A stretch of DNA of 64,000 nt from Sphingomonas sp. G-3-2-10 (GCF_012927115.1 NZ_JABBFY010000003.1:1-64000); one strand, 5' to 3'. Shown: positions 32,116 to 41,166, counted from the first letter of the stretch. Program-made: numbers and translations. Notes: generated from the letters alone by a model not told the origin.

Positions 32116-33689
32116 TCGACGGTGCGATGCAGTCGTTCGCACTGACGCTCGACAAGTTCCTCGAACATGCCGCGAAATGGCATCCCGAAGCCGAAGTCGT
32201 TTCCGCGCACGAAGGCGGGCGGACCGGGCGGATCGGCTATGCCGCGCTGATGGACCGCAGCCGGCGAGTGTCGTCGGTGCTGGCCGGGCTGGGCATTGTT
32301 GCGGGCGACCGGGTGGCGACGCTGGCGTGGAACAGTCAGGCGCATGTCGAGGCGTGGTATGCGATCATGGGCATGGGCGCGGTGTGCCACACGCTCAACC
32401 CGCGGCTGACCGGGGCGCAACTGGCGGCGATGACGGCGCAGTCGCAGGTGCGCATTCTGGTGGTCAGCGCCGATCTTGCCCCGCTCGCACGCGAGATCGC
32501 CGATCGGGTGTCGGCCATCACGCAGATATTGGTTATCGACGCGCCGCAGGGCTTTGCCGAAACGCCCGGCGTCCGCCTGCTCGAGCCGATGATCGCCGAG
32601 GCGAGCGGCGATGTGGTGTGGGGCGAGTTCGACGAGACGGCGCCGTCGGGGTTGTGCTTCACCTCGGGCACGACCGGCGCGCCGAAGGGGGTGACCTATA
32701 CCCATCGGTCGAGTTTCCTCCACACGCTGCGGCTGTTGCAGACCGATGTGATGGCGATCTCGGGCAGCGACGCGGTGCTGGTCGTGGTGCCGATGTTCCA
32801 CGCCAATGCCTGGGGCCTGCCGTTTGCGGTGCCTTCGGTGGGGGGCAAGCTGGTGCTGCCCGGGCGGCTGGCGGATGGCGCGAGCCTCGCGCGGCTGATC
32901 GAAGCCGAGAAAGTGACCGTCGCGGTGGGCGTGCCCACGGTGTGGCTGGGGCTGGTCGAGCATCTCGAGACGACCGGCGGTCAGGTGCCGTCGCTCCAGC
33001 GGATCATCATGGGCGGCGCGCCATTGCCGCCCGCGCTGATGACGCGGATCGAGACGCGGCTTGGCGTGAAGATCCAGACGAGCTGGGGCATGACCGAGCT
33101 GTCGCCCTCGGGCACGGTTTCGGCGCCGGGCGATCCTTCGCGATCGGCGCTGTCCGGGCGTCCGGCGATCGGGGTGGACCTGTTGCTGACCGATGCGGAA
33201 GGCGTGGCGCTGCCCGAGCAGCGCGATGTGGAGGGGCATTTGCGGGTGCGCGGGGCGGCGGTGATCGATCGCTATTTCGGGCATGACGAAACCGCGCTCG
33301 ACGCCGATGGCTGGTTCGGCACGGGCGACCTCGCGCGGATCGACCGGCAGGGGAATCTTAGCATCACCGGCCGGGCGAAGGACCTGATCAAGTCGGGCGG
33401 CGAGTGGATCAATCCGGCCGAGATCGAAGCCGTGGTGGGCGCCATTCCCGAAGTGTCGCTGGCGGCGGTGATCGGCCGATCCGATCCCAAATGGGGCGAG
33501 CGGCCGATCCTGCTCGTGGAGACCCGCGGCGAAGAGGTGATCAGCGACGAGGCGCTGCTGGCCCCGCTTCAGGCGCGGTTCGCGCCGTGGTGGATCCCCG
33601 ATGCGGTCTATCGCCTCTCCAACATGCCTCTGGCGTCGACGGGCAAGATCGACAAGATGCGCTTGCGATCCGAATACAGCAACGGCTGA
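32112..33689 (+). CDS. AMP-dependent acyl-CoA ligase
   Basis: Protein of 525 residues of the ANL superfamily, medium-chain or aryl acyl-CoA synthetase type. AMP-binding motif is LCFTSGTTGAPKGVTYTH, followed by TSWGMTELSPSG, DGWFGTGDLARID and the C-terminal GRAKDLIKSGGEWINPAEIE and ASTGKIDKM with the adenylation Lys. No signal peptide. I start at ATG 32112, which overlaps the carboxylesterase stop; the open frame extends 90 bases upstream inside that gene. It would activate the acid released by the esterase. Confidence 0.93.
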   Translation: MIDGAMQSFALTLDKFLEHAAKWHPEAEVVSAHEGGRTGRIGYAALMDRSRRVSSVLAGLGIVAGDRVATLAWNSQAHVEAWYAIMGMGAVCHTLNPRLTGAQLAAMTAQSQVRILVVSADLAPLAREIADRVSAITQILVIDAPQGFAETPGVRLLEPMIAEASGDVVWGEFDETAPSGLCFTSGTTGAPKGVTYTHRSSFLHTLRLLQTDVMAISGSDAVLVVVPMFHANAWGLPFAVPSVGGKLVLPGRLADGASLARLIEAEKVTVAVGVPTVWLGLVEHLETTGGQVPSLQRIIMGGAPLPPALMTRIETRLGVKIQTSWGMTELSPSGTVSAPGDPSRSALSGRPAIGVDLLLTDAEGVALPEQRDVEGHLRVRGAAVIDRYFGHDETALDADGWFGTGDLARIDRQGNLSITGRAKDLIKSGGEWINPAEIEAVVGAIPEVSLAAVIGRSDPKWGERPILLVETRGEEVISDEALLAPLQARFAPWWIPDAVYRLSNMPLASTGKIDKMRLRSEYSNG

Positions 33690-33750
33690 GGGTGGACTTG
33701 TCCACACCCTTCGCCACCCGAAAGGCTGATTAGTGCCGGAAGACGTTAAA

Positions 33751-34446
33751 ATGGCAGACGTGAAACCCCGCCGCAGCTCGAAAAAGGCCGAGCAGCGCGC
33801 CGAGATGATGGAACAGATTCTCGACGCAGCCGAGTATCTGTTCTCGAAGCATGGGCTGTACGGCGTCACCCTGAAGGACGTGGCCAAGCGAGTGGGCGTG
33901 CACCACACGCTGCTCAACTATTATTTCGAGGACAAGAAGAAGCTGTTCGACGCGGTGTTCGCGAGGCGGGCGGTGGTGACCAGCGAGCGGCGGATGCGAG
34001 CGCTGGACGATTATGACGCCGCGACCGGCGGCAAGCCCAGCGTGGAAGGCGCGCTGCGGGCGTTCCTCGATACCGACCTCGATTTGTATATCGAGGGCGG
34101 CGAGGGCTGGAAGAATTACGCCGCGCTGGGCGCGCAGGTGGCCAACGCGCCCGAATGGGGCGCCGAGTTGATGGACGAGCATTTCGATCCGGTCGTGCTG
34201 CGGCTCATCGACCTGCTGAAAAGGGCATTGCCCGATTGCAGCGAGGCCGATATTTTCTGGGGATATCATTTCGTTACGGGCGCGCTGATGCTCACGCTGG
34301 CGCGGACGGGGCGGATCGACAAGCTGTCGGGCGGGCTGTGCCGGTCGGACGATTTCGTAGCGGTGAAGGACCGGATGGCGTCGTTCATGGCGGCGGGGTT
34401 TCTGGCCGTGTGTGCCCGGGGGAACAGCGGGAACGAGACGCCGTAG
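33751..34446 (+). CDS. TetR-family transcriptional regulator
   Basis: Protein of 231 residues with an N-terminal HTH: EQILDAAEYLFSKHGLYGVTLKDVAKRVGVHHTLLNYYFEDKKKLFDAVFARR. The C-terminal ligand domain is typical of TetR proteins that sense acyl or aromatic compounds but not diagnostic. ATG 33751 with GGAAG upstream is preferred; GTG 33733 in frame is possible. It lies 61 bases after the ligase stop. A perfect inverted repeat at 34483-34504, just past its stop and before the SDR gene, is a good candidate for its operator. Confidence 0.9.
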   Translation: MADVKPRRSSKKAEQRAEMMEQILDAAEYLFSKHGLYGVTLKDVAKRVGVHHTLLNYYFEDKKKLFDAVFARRAVVTSERRMRALDDYDAATGGKPSVEGALRAFLDTDLDLYIEGGEGWKNYAALGAQVANAPEWGAELMDEHFDPVVLRLIDLLKRALPDCSEADIFWGYHFVTGALMLTLARTGRIDKLSGGLCRSDDFVAVKDRMASFMAAGFLAVCARGNSGNETP

Positions 34447-34482
34447 TTTGCGAAGGTTGCGCACAATTTGCGCCCAAGATAT

Positions 34483-34504
34483 TAACTCACCAGTTAGTGA
34501 GTTA
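34483..34504. promoter_or_regulatory. inverted repeat, probable TetR operator
   Basis: TAACTCAC (34483-34490) and GTGAGTTA (34497-34504) are exact reverse complements with a 6-base spacer CAGTTA. The site ends 44 bases before the SDR ATG, within reach of a promoter for that gene, and follows the TetR gene directly. Confidence 0.6.
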
Positions 34505-34548
34505 GTTGCGAACCACGTGCGGAAGCGTGGATGACGAGAGGAATTCGG

Positions 34549-35475
34549 ATGCCGTTTAAGACTGTCGAAGCCGGCGCGGCCGGCCAGCCGCTGGCCGGGC
34601 GGGTCGCGATCGTGACCGGAGCCGGAGGCGGGCTGGGCCGTGCCCATGCGCTGTTCCTGGCGCGGCAGGGCGCGCGGATCGTGGTCAACGATCTGGGGCA
34701 GGAAGCCGCGGACCAGGTCGCGGCGGAGATCGTCGCGGCGGGCGGCGAAGCGTTCGGTTTCGCGGCTTCGGTGACCGACGAACAGGCAGTTGCAGCCATG
34801 ATAGTTGAGACTGTGTCGCGGTTCGGCCGGGTCGACATCCTGATCTGCAACGCGGGCATCCTGCGCGACAAGAGCTTCGCCAAGATGAGCCTCGACGATT
34901 TCCGCCTCGTGGTGGACGTGCATCTGATGGGTGCCGCGGTGTGCGCCAAGGCAGTTTGGGACGTGATGCGCGAGCAGAAATACGGCCGCATCGTAATGAC
35001 AACTTCGTCGTCCGGATTGTACGGGAACTTCGGCCAGGCGAATTACGGCGCGGCGAAAATGGCGCTGGTCGGGCTAATGCAGACGCTGGCGATCGAGGGC
35101 GAGAAATACGGCATCCGCGTCAATTGCCTCGCGCCGACCGCCGCGACCGGGATGACCGAAGGCGTATTGTCGGGCGACAGCCTCGAACTGCTGAACCCGT
35201 CACTGGTGAGTCCGGGTTTGCTGGCGCTGGTGAGCGAGGATGCGCCGACGCGCGCGATCCTGTGCGCCGGGGCCGGTCACTTCGCGACGGCGAACGTGAC
35301 CCTGACCCAGGGCTGCTATCTGGGCGCGGGAGATCAGGCCGGCGAGGCGCTGGTGCGCGAGTGGGACGCTGTGGCGGATCGGGTCGGGGAGATCGTGCCG
35401 GGGTACGGGTTCACGCAAGCCGAGCGCGAACTGGCGAGCGCGGGGTTTGAAGCGCCGGTGATGGCGCAGAGCTGA
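34549..35475 (+). CDS. short-chain dehydrogenase, 3-hydroxyacyl-CoA dehydrogenase-like
   Basis: Protein of 308 residues, a classical SDR. NAD(P) motif TGAGGGLG is at 23-30, NAG at 101-103, Ser153-155, and the catalytic pair Tyr166/Lys170 in NYGAAK. It resembles the (3R)-hydroxyacyl-CoA dehydrogenase domain of multifunctional enzyme type 2 (VVVNDLG, NYGAAKMALVGLMQTLAIEG, APTAATGMTE), suggesting a step in side-chain or acyl-CoA oxidation after the ligase. I start at ATG 34549 with GAGAGG upstream; ATG 34531 is an alternative. A terminator follows. Confidence 0.9.
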   Translation: MPFKTVEAGAAGQPLAGRVAIVTGAGGGLGRAHALFLARQGARIVVNDLGQEAADQVAAEIVAAGGEAFGFAASVTDEQAVAAMIVETVSRFGRVDILICNAGILRDKSFAKMSLDDFRLVVDVHLMGAAVCAKAVWDVMREQKYGRIVMTTSSSGLYGNFGQANYGAAKMALVGLMQTLAIEGEKYGIRVNCLAPTAATGMTEGVLSGDSLELLNPSLVSPGLLALVSEDAPTRAILCAGAGHFATANVTLTQGCYLGAGDQAGEALVREWDAVADRVGEIVPGYGFTQAERELASAGFEAPVMAQS

Positions 35476-35502
35476 AGTTTTCGGGTCGCATTGTCCGAAA
35501 TC

Positions 35503-35538
35503 ACGGTCGGCGGGGCGGAAGCCTCGTCGGCCGTTTTT
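35503..35538 (+). terminator. intrinsic terminator after the SDR gene
   Basis: CGGTCGGC (35504-35511) pairs with GTCGGCCG (35526-35533), including two G.U pairs, followed by TTTTT. It separates the ester-catabolism block from the KaiC-like unit. Confidence 0.75.
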
Positions 35539-35674
35539 CTGTGAAGCTGCCATCGGATCAATCGCTTACATGTGTATCCTCGATCAAGCCCGGGGCACGC
35601 CTCCTGTGCTAGCTGCCGCAGCCGTAGATCGGAACCGTAACGACGTTCGCGCGCTGTGAAGGCAGGAGAAATGC

Positions 35675-37162
35675 ATGACAGACTCTCTGTTTAAGCAAGC
35701 GAAGACCGGTATTCGCGGACTGGATGATGTGTTGGGCGGAGGCCTCGAACCGGCCCGTGCGTATCTGCTCGAAGGCAGCCCGGGCACCGGCAAGACGACG
35801 ATCGCACTTCAATTTCTGATGACCGGCGCGGCGACCGACGAGCGTTGCCTCTACATAACGCTGTCCGAAACCGAGGACGAACTGCGCGCCACGGCCAGAT
35901 CGCATGGCTGGGACTTACGGGGCATCGATATTTTCGAACTGGTGCCGCCGGAGAGCCTGCTGGACGAGCAGCAGCAGCAGAGCCTGCTCTATTCATCCGA
36001 TCTCGAACTGGGCGAGACGACCCGGCGGATTTTCGAAGCATTTGAGGAGATCCGGCCGTCTCGCGTGGTGCTGGACAGCCTTTCCGAAATCCGGCTGCTT
36101 GCGCAGAGTTCGCTGCGCTATCGCCGCCAGATACTGGCGCTGAAGCATTATTTCGCACGCAGTGGCGCGACCGTATTGATGCTCGACGACCTCACCACCG
36201 ACGCTAACGACAAGACCGTCCACTCCGTGGCGCACGGCGTTGTTCGGCTCGAGGAATTGGCGCCGGAATATGGTGCGGAACGGCGGCGGATGCGGGTCAT
36301 CAAATATCGCGGCCGGCGCTTTCGTGGCGGCTATCACGATCTCGCGATTCACACCGGAGGGGTCCGCGTGTTCCCCCGGCTGGTGTCGAGCGAGCATCAC
36401 AGCAGCTTCGACCGCGAGGTGCTTGAGACGAACCTGCCGGAATTCAACGCGCTGCTGGGCGGCGGCGTCGAGCGGGGTTCAAGCGTATTGATGCTGGGGC
36501 CGGCCGGCACGGGCAAGTCGCTTCTGGCACTCACCTTCGTCAAGAACACGATCGCGCGCGGCGAGAATGCGGCGATGTTCGTGTTCGACGAGGAACTGGG
36601 CCTGCTCAAGCAGCGCGCGAAGGGGCTCGACATCGATCTTCAGGCGATGATCGATGCCGGCGATCTGGTGCTGGAGCAGGTCGACGCCGCGGAACTGACG
36701 CCCGGCGAATTCTCGACACGGGTACGCGAGTGCGTCGAAGCGCATGGCGCGCGAACGATCGTGATCGACAGCCTCAACGGTTATCAGGCGGCGATGCCGG
36801 GCGAGCACGCGCTGATCCTGCACGTCCACGAACTGCTGCAATATCTCAACCGGCAGGGGGCGACGACATTCCTGACGGTCGCGCAGCATGGACTGGTGGG
36901 CGACATGAAAGCGCCGGTCGACGTCACCTATCTCGCCGACACCGTTATCCTGCTACGATATTTCGAGGCGGTAGGACGCGTCCGTCGCGCGATCTCGATC
37001 GTTAAGAAGCGTATGAGCGCACATGAAGATATCATCCGCGAATATATGATCGGCCCGCGCGGCTTCACGCTTGGCCCGCCGCTGACTGGATTTCAGGGCA
37101 TTTTGCGGGGTGTTCCCAATTTTGTCGGCGAGGCGGGCCTGCTGAAGTCTGACGGGGCGTGA
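35675..37162 (+). CDS. KaiC-like double-domain ATPase
   Basis: Protein of 495 residues with two RecA-like KaiC domains. Walker A motifs are GSPGTGKTT (34-42) and GPAGTGKS (275-282). The acidic pairs needed for hydrolysis appear as SET (64-66) in domain 1, one Glu only, and DEE (305-307) in domain 2. Near the KaiC phosphosite position the sequence is DVTYLADTVILL, so Ser431/Thr432 of cyanobacterial KaiC correspond by eye to Thr418/Tyr419. No KaiA or KaiB gene is present. The stop overlaps the start of a hybrid histidine kinase, so a KaiC-kinase signalling pair is likely. AGGAG lies 5 bases before ATG 35675. Confidence 0.93.
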   Translation: MTDSLFKQAKTGIRGLDDVLGGGLEPARAYLLEGSPGTGKTTIALQFLMTGAATDERCLYITLSETEDELRATARSHGWDLRGIDIFELVPPESLLDEQQQQSLLYSSDLELGETTRRIFEAFEEIRPSRVVLDSLSEIRLLAQSSLRYRRQILALKHYFARSGATVLMLDDLTTDANDKTVHSVAHGVVRLEELAPEYGAERRRMRVIKYRGRRFRGGYHDLAIHTGGVRVFPRLVSSEHHSSFDREVLETNLPEFNALLGGGVERGSSVLMLGPAGTGKSLLALTFVKNTIARGENAAMFVFDEELGLLKQRAKGLDIDLQAMIDAGDLVLEQVDAAELTPGEFSTRVRECVEAHGARTIVIDSLNGYQAAMPGEHALILHVHELLQYLNRQGATTFLTVAQHGLVGDMKAPVDVTYLADTVILLRYFEAVGRVRRAISIVKKRMSAHEDIIREYMIGPRGFTLGPPLTGFQGILRGVPNFVGEAGLLKSDGA

Positions 37163-39186
37163 AGCAGACCACCGTCTCCGAACGTGCGCTGGTACTCGCA
37201 CCGCGTGGGCGCGATGCGATGGTTGCTGCGGCCATGCTCGCGGAGGGCGGCATCGAGGCCGTTGTCTGTGATTCGCTGGCTAGCCTGATCGACGGGCTCA
37301 ATGCCGGGGCGGGATTCGTCCTCGTCACCGAAGAGGCAGTGGCAACCGCCGACCTGCGGCCGCTCTCCGACTGGCTGGCGGGCCAGCAAGAATGGTCGGA
37401 CCTGCCATTCGTGCTGCTGACCAGCCGGGGCGGCGGCCTCGAGCGAAACCCGGCGGCAGCTCGTCATCTCGAGGTTTTGGGCAACGTCACCTTCCTCGAG
37501 CGGCCATTCCATCCGACCACGCTGATCAGTCTGGTGCGGTCGGCGCTGCGCGGCCGGAGGCGGCAATATGAAGCGCGCGCACGCCTGATCGAACTGCGCG
37601 AAAGCGAAACGCGGTACGCGACCCTGTTCCAGACGATGGACGAAGGCTTTTGCATCATCCGGTTTGTCGATGGGCCGCATGGTCCCTTGAGCGACTATGT
37701 CCATGTCCAGGCCAACCCGGCCTATGAGCGGCATGCAGGGATTCCCAATGTCGTCGGACAATATGTACGGCAAATGGTGCCGGACGAAGCGGATGGTTGG
37801 GTCGATCTGTATCGCGGTGTTCTGACATCCGGCGAGCCGATCCGGTTCGAGCGCGAACTTATCGCCACCGGGCGGCATCTGGAGCTTTCCGCATTCCGTG
37901 TCGAGCCGCGCGAACGCAGCGAGGTCGCTGTCGTCTTTCAGGACGTGACCGAGCGGAAGCGCGCCGAAATTGCGCTGCGCGAACTCAACGAAACGCTCGA
38001 GCGGCGCATCGAGGCGGCAGTCGCGGAGCGGCAGGCTGCGGCCGAACAGCTGCATGAGGCGCAGAAGCTCGAAACGATCGGTCAGTTGACCGGCGGGGTC
38101 GCGCATGACGTGAACAATTTGCTGACCCCCATCACTGGCGCACTCGACCTGCTGCACCGCCGTTCCGCCGACCATGATCCGCGCATGGCGCGGCTGATCG
38201 ACGGCGCCTTGCAATCGGCCGAGCGCGCGAGGGTGCTGGTCAGCCGGTTGCTTGGCTTTGCCCGGCGGCAGGCGCTCGAGACCCGGGCGACCGATATTTG
38301 CAGCTTGCTGACCGGCGTGCAGGATCTCGTGACCAGCTCCATCGGGCCGTCGATCTCGTTGAGAGTCGAATGTTCGCAGGATCTGCCGCCGGCGCTGATC
38401 GACCCCAATCAGCTCGAGCTGGCGATCCTGAATCTGAGCGTCAACGCCCGCGATGCGATGCTCGAGGGCGGGATATTGACGATCGCGGCGTCGCATGTGC
38501 GCGTGGATGCGTTGGAAGTGAGTGGGCTCGCCGCGGGCGACTATGTCCGCATCGTGGTGAGCGATACCGGGACCGGCATGAGCGCCGAGACGCTCGCACG
38601 GGCGATAGAACCTTTCTATTCGACCAAGGAAGTGGGCAAGGGCACCGGGCTTGGTCTCTCGATGGTGCATGGTCTGGCCGGCCAGCTGGGGGGCGCCTTC
38701 ACACTGACCAGCGCACCGGGGCAGGGAACGCAGGCGAGCCTGTATCTGCCGCTCGCGCCGGGCGTCGCGGCGGCGAACGGTCTGTCGAGCGACAGCACGC
38801 TGATGGAGATGGAGCCGCTCAACATCCTGCTCGCCGACGACGAGCAGCTGGTGCGTATCGGCACTGCCGAGATGCTGCGCGAGTTGGGCCATGTCGTTCA
38901 TGAGGCCGCGAGCGGGGCGCAGGCCCTGAACAGGCTGATCGCGGGAGAGCCGATCGATCTGCTCATCACCGATTATATGATGCCGGGCATGAACGGCGCG
39001 GCGCTGGCGGGGCGCGTCGGGGAGATCAATCCCGACCTGCCGGTTCTGGTGATCACCGGATATGCCGGCGGCGATCTCGATATCGGTTTGCCGCAGCTGA
39101 CCAAACCGTTCCGGCAGGCGGATCTTGCGCGGTCGCTCTACCGGCTGTTCCACACGGGCGAGACCCTGCCAACGGATTGCGCTTGA
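37159..39186 (+). CDS. hybrid sensor histidine kinase
   Basis: Protein of 675 residues starting at GTG 37159, overlapping the KaiC-like stop. Order: a degenerate receiver-like domain (about 8-130) without the phosphoryl Asp; a PAS domain (150-262); a coiled coil (265-300); a HisKA domain with His316 in GGVAHDVNNLL; a HATPase domain (N-box Asn425/Asn429, DTGTGMS at 469, GKGTGLGLSMV at 493); and a C-terminal receiver (555-670) with Asp605 in LLITDYMMPG. There is no membrane segment, so it is a soluble kinase. The coupling suggests that the KaiC-like protein modulates it. No output regulator is adjacent. Confidence 0.92.
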   Translation: MKQTTVSERALVLAPRGRDAMVAAAMLAEGGIEAVVCDSLASLIDGLNAGAGFVLVTEEAVATADLRPLSDWLAGQQEWSDLPFVLLTSRGGGLERNPAAARHLEVLGNVTFLERPFHPTTLISLVRSALRGRRRQYEARARLIELRESETRYATLFQTMDEGFCIIRFVDGPHGPLSDYVHVQANPAYERHAGIPNVVGQYVRQMVPDEADGWVDLYRGVLTSGEPIRFERELIATGRHLELSAFRVEPRERSEVAVVFQDVTERKRAEIALRELNETLERRIEAAVAERQAAAEQLHEAQKLETIGQLTGGVAHDVNNLLTPITGALDLLHRRSADHDPRMARLIDGALQSAERARVLVSRLLGFARRQALETRATDICSLLTGVQDLVTSSIGPSISLRVECSQDLPPALIDPNQLELAILNLSVNARDAMLEGGILTIAASHVRVDALEVSGLAAGDYVRIVVSDTGTGMSAETLARAIEPFYSTKEVGKGTGLGLSMVHGLAGQLGGAFTLTSAPGQGTQASLYLPLAPGVAAANGLSSDSTLMEMEPLNILLADDEQLVRIGTAEMLRELGHVVHEAASGAQALNRLIAGEPIDLLITDYMMPGMNGAALAGRVGEINPDLPVLVITGYAGGDLDIGLPQLTKPFRQADLARSLYRLFHTGETLPTDCA

Positions 39187-39233
39187 GTATAACGCGATTG
39201 ACGAATCCGTCTTCCTGGGCGCTTTCTGACCGG

Positions 39234-40139
39234 ATGCTTCGCGATCCCCGCCACTGGCTCACCGCCCTCGTCAACGCCTTCCTGCTTGTCGCGCTGTTCG
39301 CTGCAACTCCGGCGGCCGCGCGGAGCATTCTCTTCGTTGGGAACAGCTTCACCTTCGGCGCGGCGTCACCGGTGAAGCGCTATCATACCGATCGGGTGAC
39401 CGATCTGAACGGCGAAGGGATCGGCGGGGTGCCGGCGCTGTTCGCCACCTTTGCCGGAGAGGCGGGGCTGGACTGGACGGTCAGCCTCGAGACGTCGCCG
39501 GGCAAGACGCTGGGCTTCCATCTGGCCGAGAAGCGCGGGGTGATCGACCGGGCGTGGGACGTGGTGGTGCTGCAGGGGCACAGCGTGCTCGATCCCAAGC
39601 TGCCGGGGGATGGGACGGGGCATCTGGCGGCGGCGCGGGGCCTGTCCGATCTCTTCCGCGCGCGCAATCCGCAGGTCGAGATGCTTCTGATGTCGACCTG
39701 GTCGCGCGCGGATCAGGTCTATCGTCCGGCCGGACACTGGCATGGCCAGCCGATCGCGAAGATGGCGGAGGACCTGATGGCGGTGAATTTGCTGGCGCTG
39801 ACGCCGGGCGGGGGGATCGATGCGGTGTTACCGGTGGGGACCGCGTGGAACCGGGCGATGCGCGACGGCGTGGCGGATGACAATCCCTATGACGGCATCG
39901 CGTTCGATCAGGTCAGCCTGTGGGGCTGGGACCAGTATCATGCCAGCGCCGAGGGCTATTATCTGGAGGCGCTGGTGGTGTTCGCGATGGTGACGAAGCT
40001 CGATCCGCGCGTGCTGGACGGCAAGGAACGGGCGGCGGACGATCTGGGCATCAAGCCCGATGTTGCGAAGCGGCTGCGCGAGATCGCTGCGACCGAGCTG
40101 GCGTTTCAGGGAAGCCGGCTGCGCGCGGTCAGGCCGTAA
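39234..40139 (+). CDS. secreted SGNH-hydrolase-like protein
   Basis: Protein of 301 residues with a signal peptide ending PAAA (about 29). The mature N-terminus ILFVGNSFTFGA resembles block I of SGNH/GDSL hydrolases (Ser38), and DQYHASAEGYYLEA near the C-terminus supplies an Asp-x-x-His type pair. VVVLQGHSVLDP fits the Gly/Asn blocks loosely. It is likely a periplasmic esterase or deacetylase of unknown substrate. I prefer ATG 39234; in-frame TTG 39177 upstream would overlap the kinase gene. It overlaps the convergent HAD gene by 11 bases. Confidence 0.8.
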   Translation: MLRDPRHWLTALVNAFLLVALFAATPAAARSILFVGNSFTFGAASPVKRYHTDRVTDLNGEGIGGVPALFATFAGEAGLDWTVSLETSPGKTLGFHLAEKRGVIDRAWDVVVLQGHSVLDPKLPGDGTGHLAAARGLSDLFRARNPQVEMLLMSTWSRADQVYRPAGHWHGQPIAKMAEDLMAVNLLALTPGGGIDAVLPVGTAWNRAMRDGVADDNPYDGIAFDQVSLWGWDQYHASAEGYYLEALVVFAMVTKLDPRVLDGKERAADDLGIKPDVAKRLREIAATELAFQGSRLRAVRP

Positions 40140-40824
40140 CGGCGAGGATCGCTTCGATCTCGTCCAGCCGCGCCGCCTGATAGGTAGGCGCGGGGCCGCC
40201 ATTCAGCGCCGCATCGGCCGGGTTGAACCAGCAACTGTCGATCCCGAACCCGTGCGCGCCGGCGATGTCTGCGTCGAGCCGGTCGCCGACGATGATCGCT
40301 TCGGGCTTGGCGAAGCGGCGGAAGCGGGCGGCGGCATAGTCGAAGAAGCGCGCATCGGGCTTGGCATGGCCGCACGTTTCGGACGTCGCGACGAAGGACA
40401 GGAACGGGGCGAGGCCGGAATTGGCGATGCGGGTGGTCTGCACGGCTTCGATGCCGTTGGTGATGATGCCGATCTCGCCGATCGCGGCGAGGCGCTCGCA
40501 GAGCTGTGCGGCGCCGTCGATCAGCACCACCGTCTGGGGCAGGCAATCGAGATAATGGGTGCTGGCCCGGGCCGGATCGCTGTCGACGCCGTGATGGGCG
40601 AAGGCGCGGCGGAAACGCTCGACCTTGAGCCAGTCCTTGGCGACGCGGCCCTGCTCGAATTCGGCCCAGAGCGCGGCATTCTCGCGCTGGTAGTGCGGGA
40701 AGATCGCGGCGGTCTCGGCTGCGAGGCCCAGCGCGGCGAGGGTGCGTTCGAACGAGAGCCTTTCCGACGCCTTGAAGTCGAGCAGCGTGTCGTCGAGGTC
40801 GAACAGGAACTGGCGGTACTTCAT
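40129..40824 (-). CDS. HAD-family nucleotidase, YjjG-like
   Basis: Protein of 231 residues, a haloacid dehalogenase superfamily phosphatase of the YjjG/noncanonical pyrimidine nucleotidase type. Motif I is FDLDDTLLDF (Asp9, Asp11), motif II IITNG, motif III with Lys in CGHAKPDARFF, and motif IV IVGDRLDADIAGAHGFGIDSCWFNP. The helical cap lies between about 16 and 90. Such enzymes dephosphorylate pyrimidine nucleotides, including damaged ones. It overlaps the SGNH-like gene end by 11 bases. Confidence 0.9.
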   Translation of the reverse strand: MKYRQFLFDLDDTLLDFKASERLSFERTLAALGLAAETAAIFPHYQRENAALWAEFEQGRVAKDWLKVERFRRAFAHHGVDSDPARASTHYLDCLPQTVVLIDGAAQLCERLAAIGEIGIITNGIEAVQTTRIANSGLAPFLSFVATSETCGHAKPDARFFDYAAARFRRFAKPEAIIVGDRLDADIAGAHGFGIDSCWFNPADAALNGGPAPTYQAARLDEIEAILAVTA

Positions 40825-40932
40825 GCGCGGCCGGGGCTAGGGCCTTGCCCCGGTCGCGGCAACGCAATCCTTCTTTTGCCGCCGATGGCGCAGATGGTTG
40901 CCAAGGCGCGGCTTTCCGGCTGAGAGCGGGGC

Positions 40933-41166
40933 ATGAAGACCGCGAGCCAGATTCAAGACCTGATCGTCAGCCGGCTGATGCGGCGGCACGGCGGAACCGC
41001 TCGGCGTTGGCGGCTGGCGGTGGGGCCGGTGCGGGTTTACGATCCGGCGACGCACGGGCCGGGCAACTGGTCGGTCGCGCCCACCGGGACGACGACGGAG
41101 AATGCGGCGATCGAGCGGCTGCTCGATACGCTGCGGCTGGAAGTCCCGCTGGCGGTGGAAGGCTGA
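40933..41166 (+). CDS. 77-residue protein of unknown function
   Basis: Small basic-to-neutral protein: MKTASQIQDLIVSRLMRR at the start, a core WRLAVGPVRVYDPATHGPGN and NWSVAPTGTTTENAAIERLL, and an ending LRLEVPLAVEG. It has no signal peptide, Cys or membrane helix. GAGAGCGGGGC precedes the ATG. It stands alone between the HAD gene (divergent) and the DUF808 gene. The regular codon use and strong start argue that it is real. I do not recognise a family. Confidence 0.7.
   Translation: MKTASQIQDLIVSRLMRRHGGTARRWRLAVGPVRVYDPATHGPGNWSVAPTGTTTENAAIERLLDTLRLEVPLAVEG

Noticed and set aside
35631..35647. GGAAC...CGTT as a general stress (EcfG) promoter before the KaiC-like gene
   Set aside because: The spacer is 8 bases, whereas EcfG promoters need about 16-17.
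35675..39186. A complete Kai clock
   Set aside because: No kaiB- or kaiA-like gene is present in the flanks; only the KaiC-like protein and a kinase are seen.
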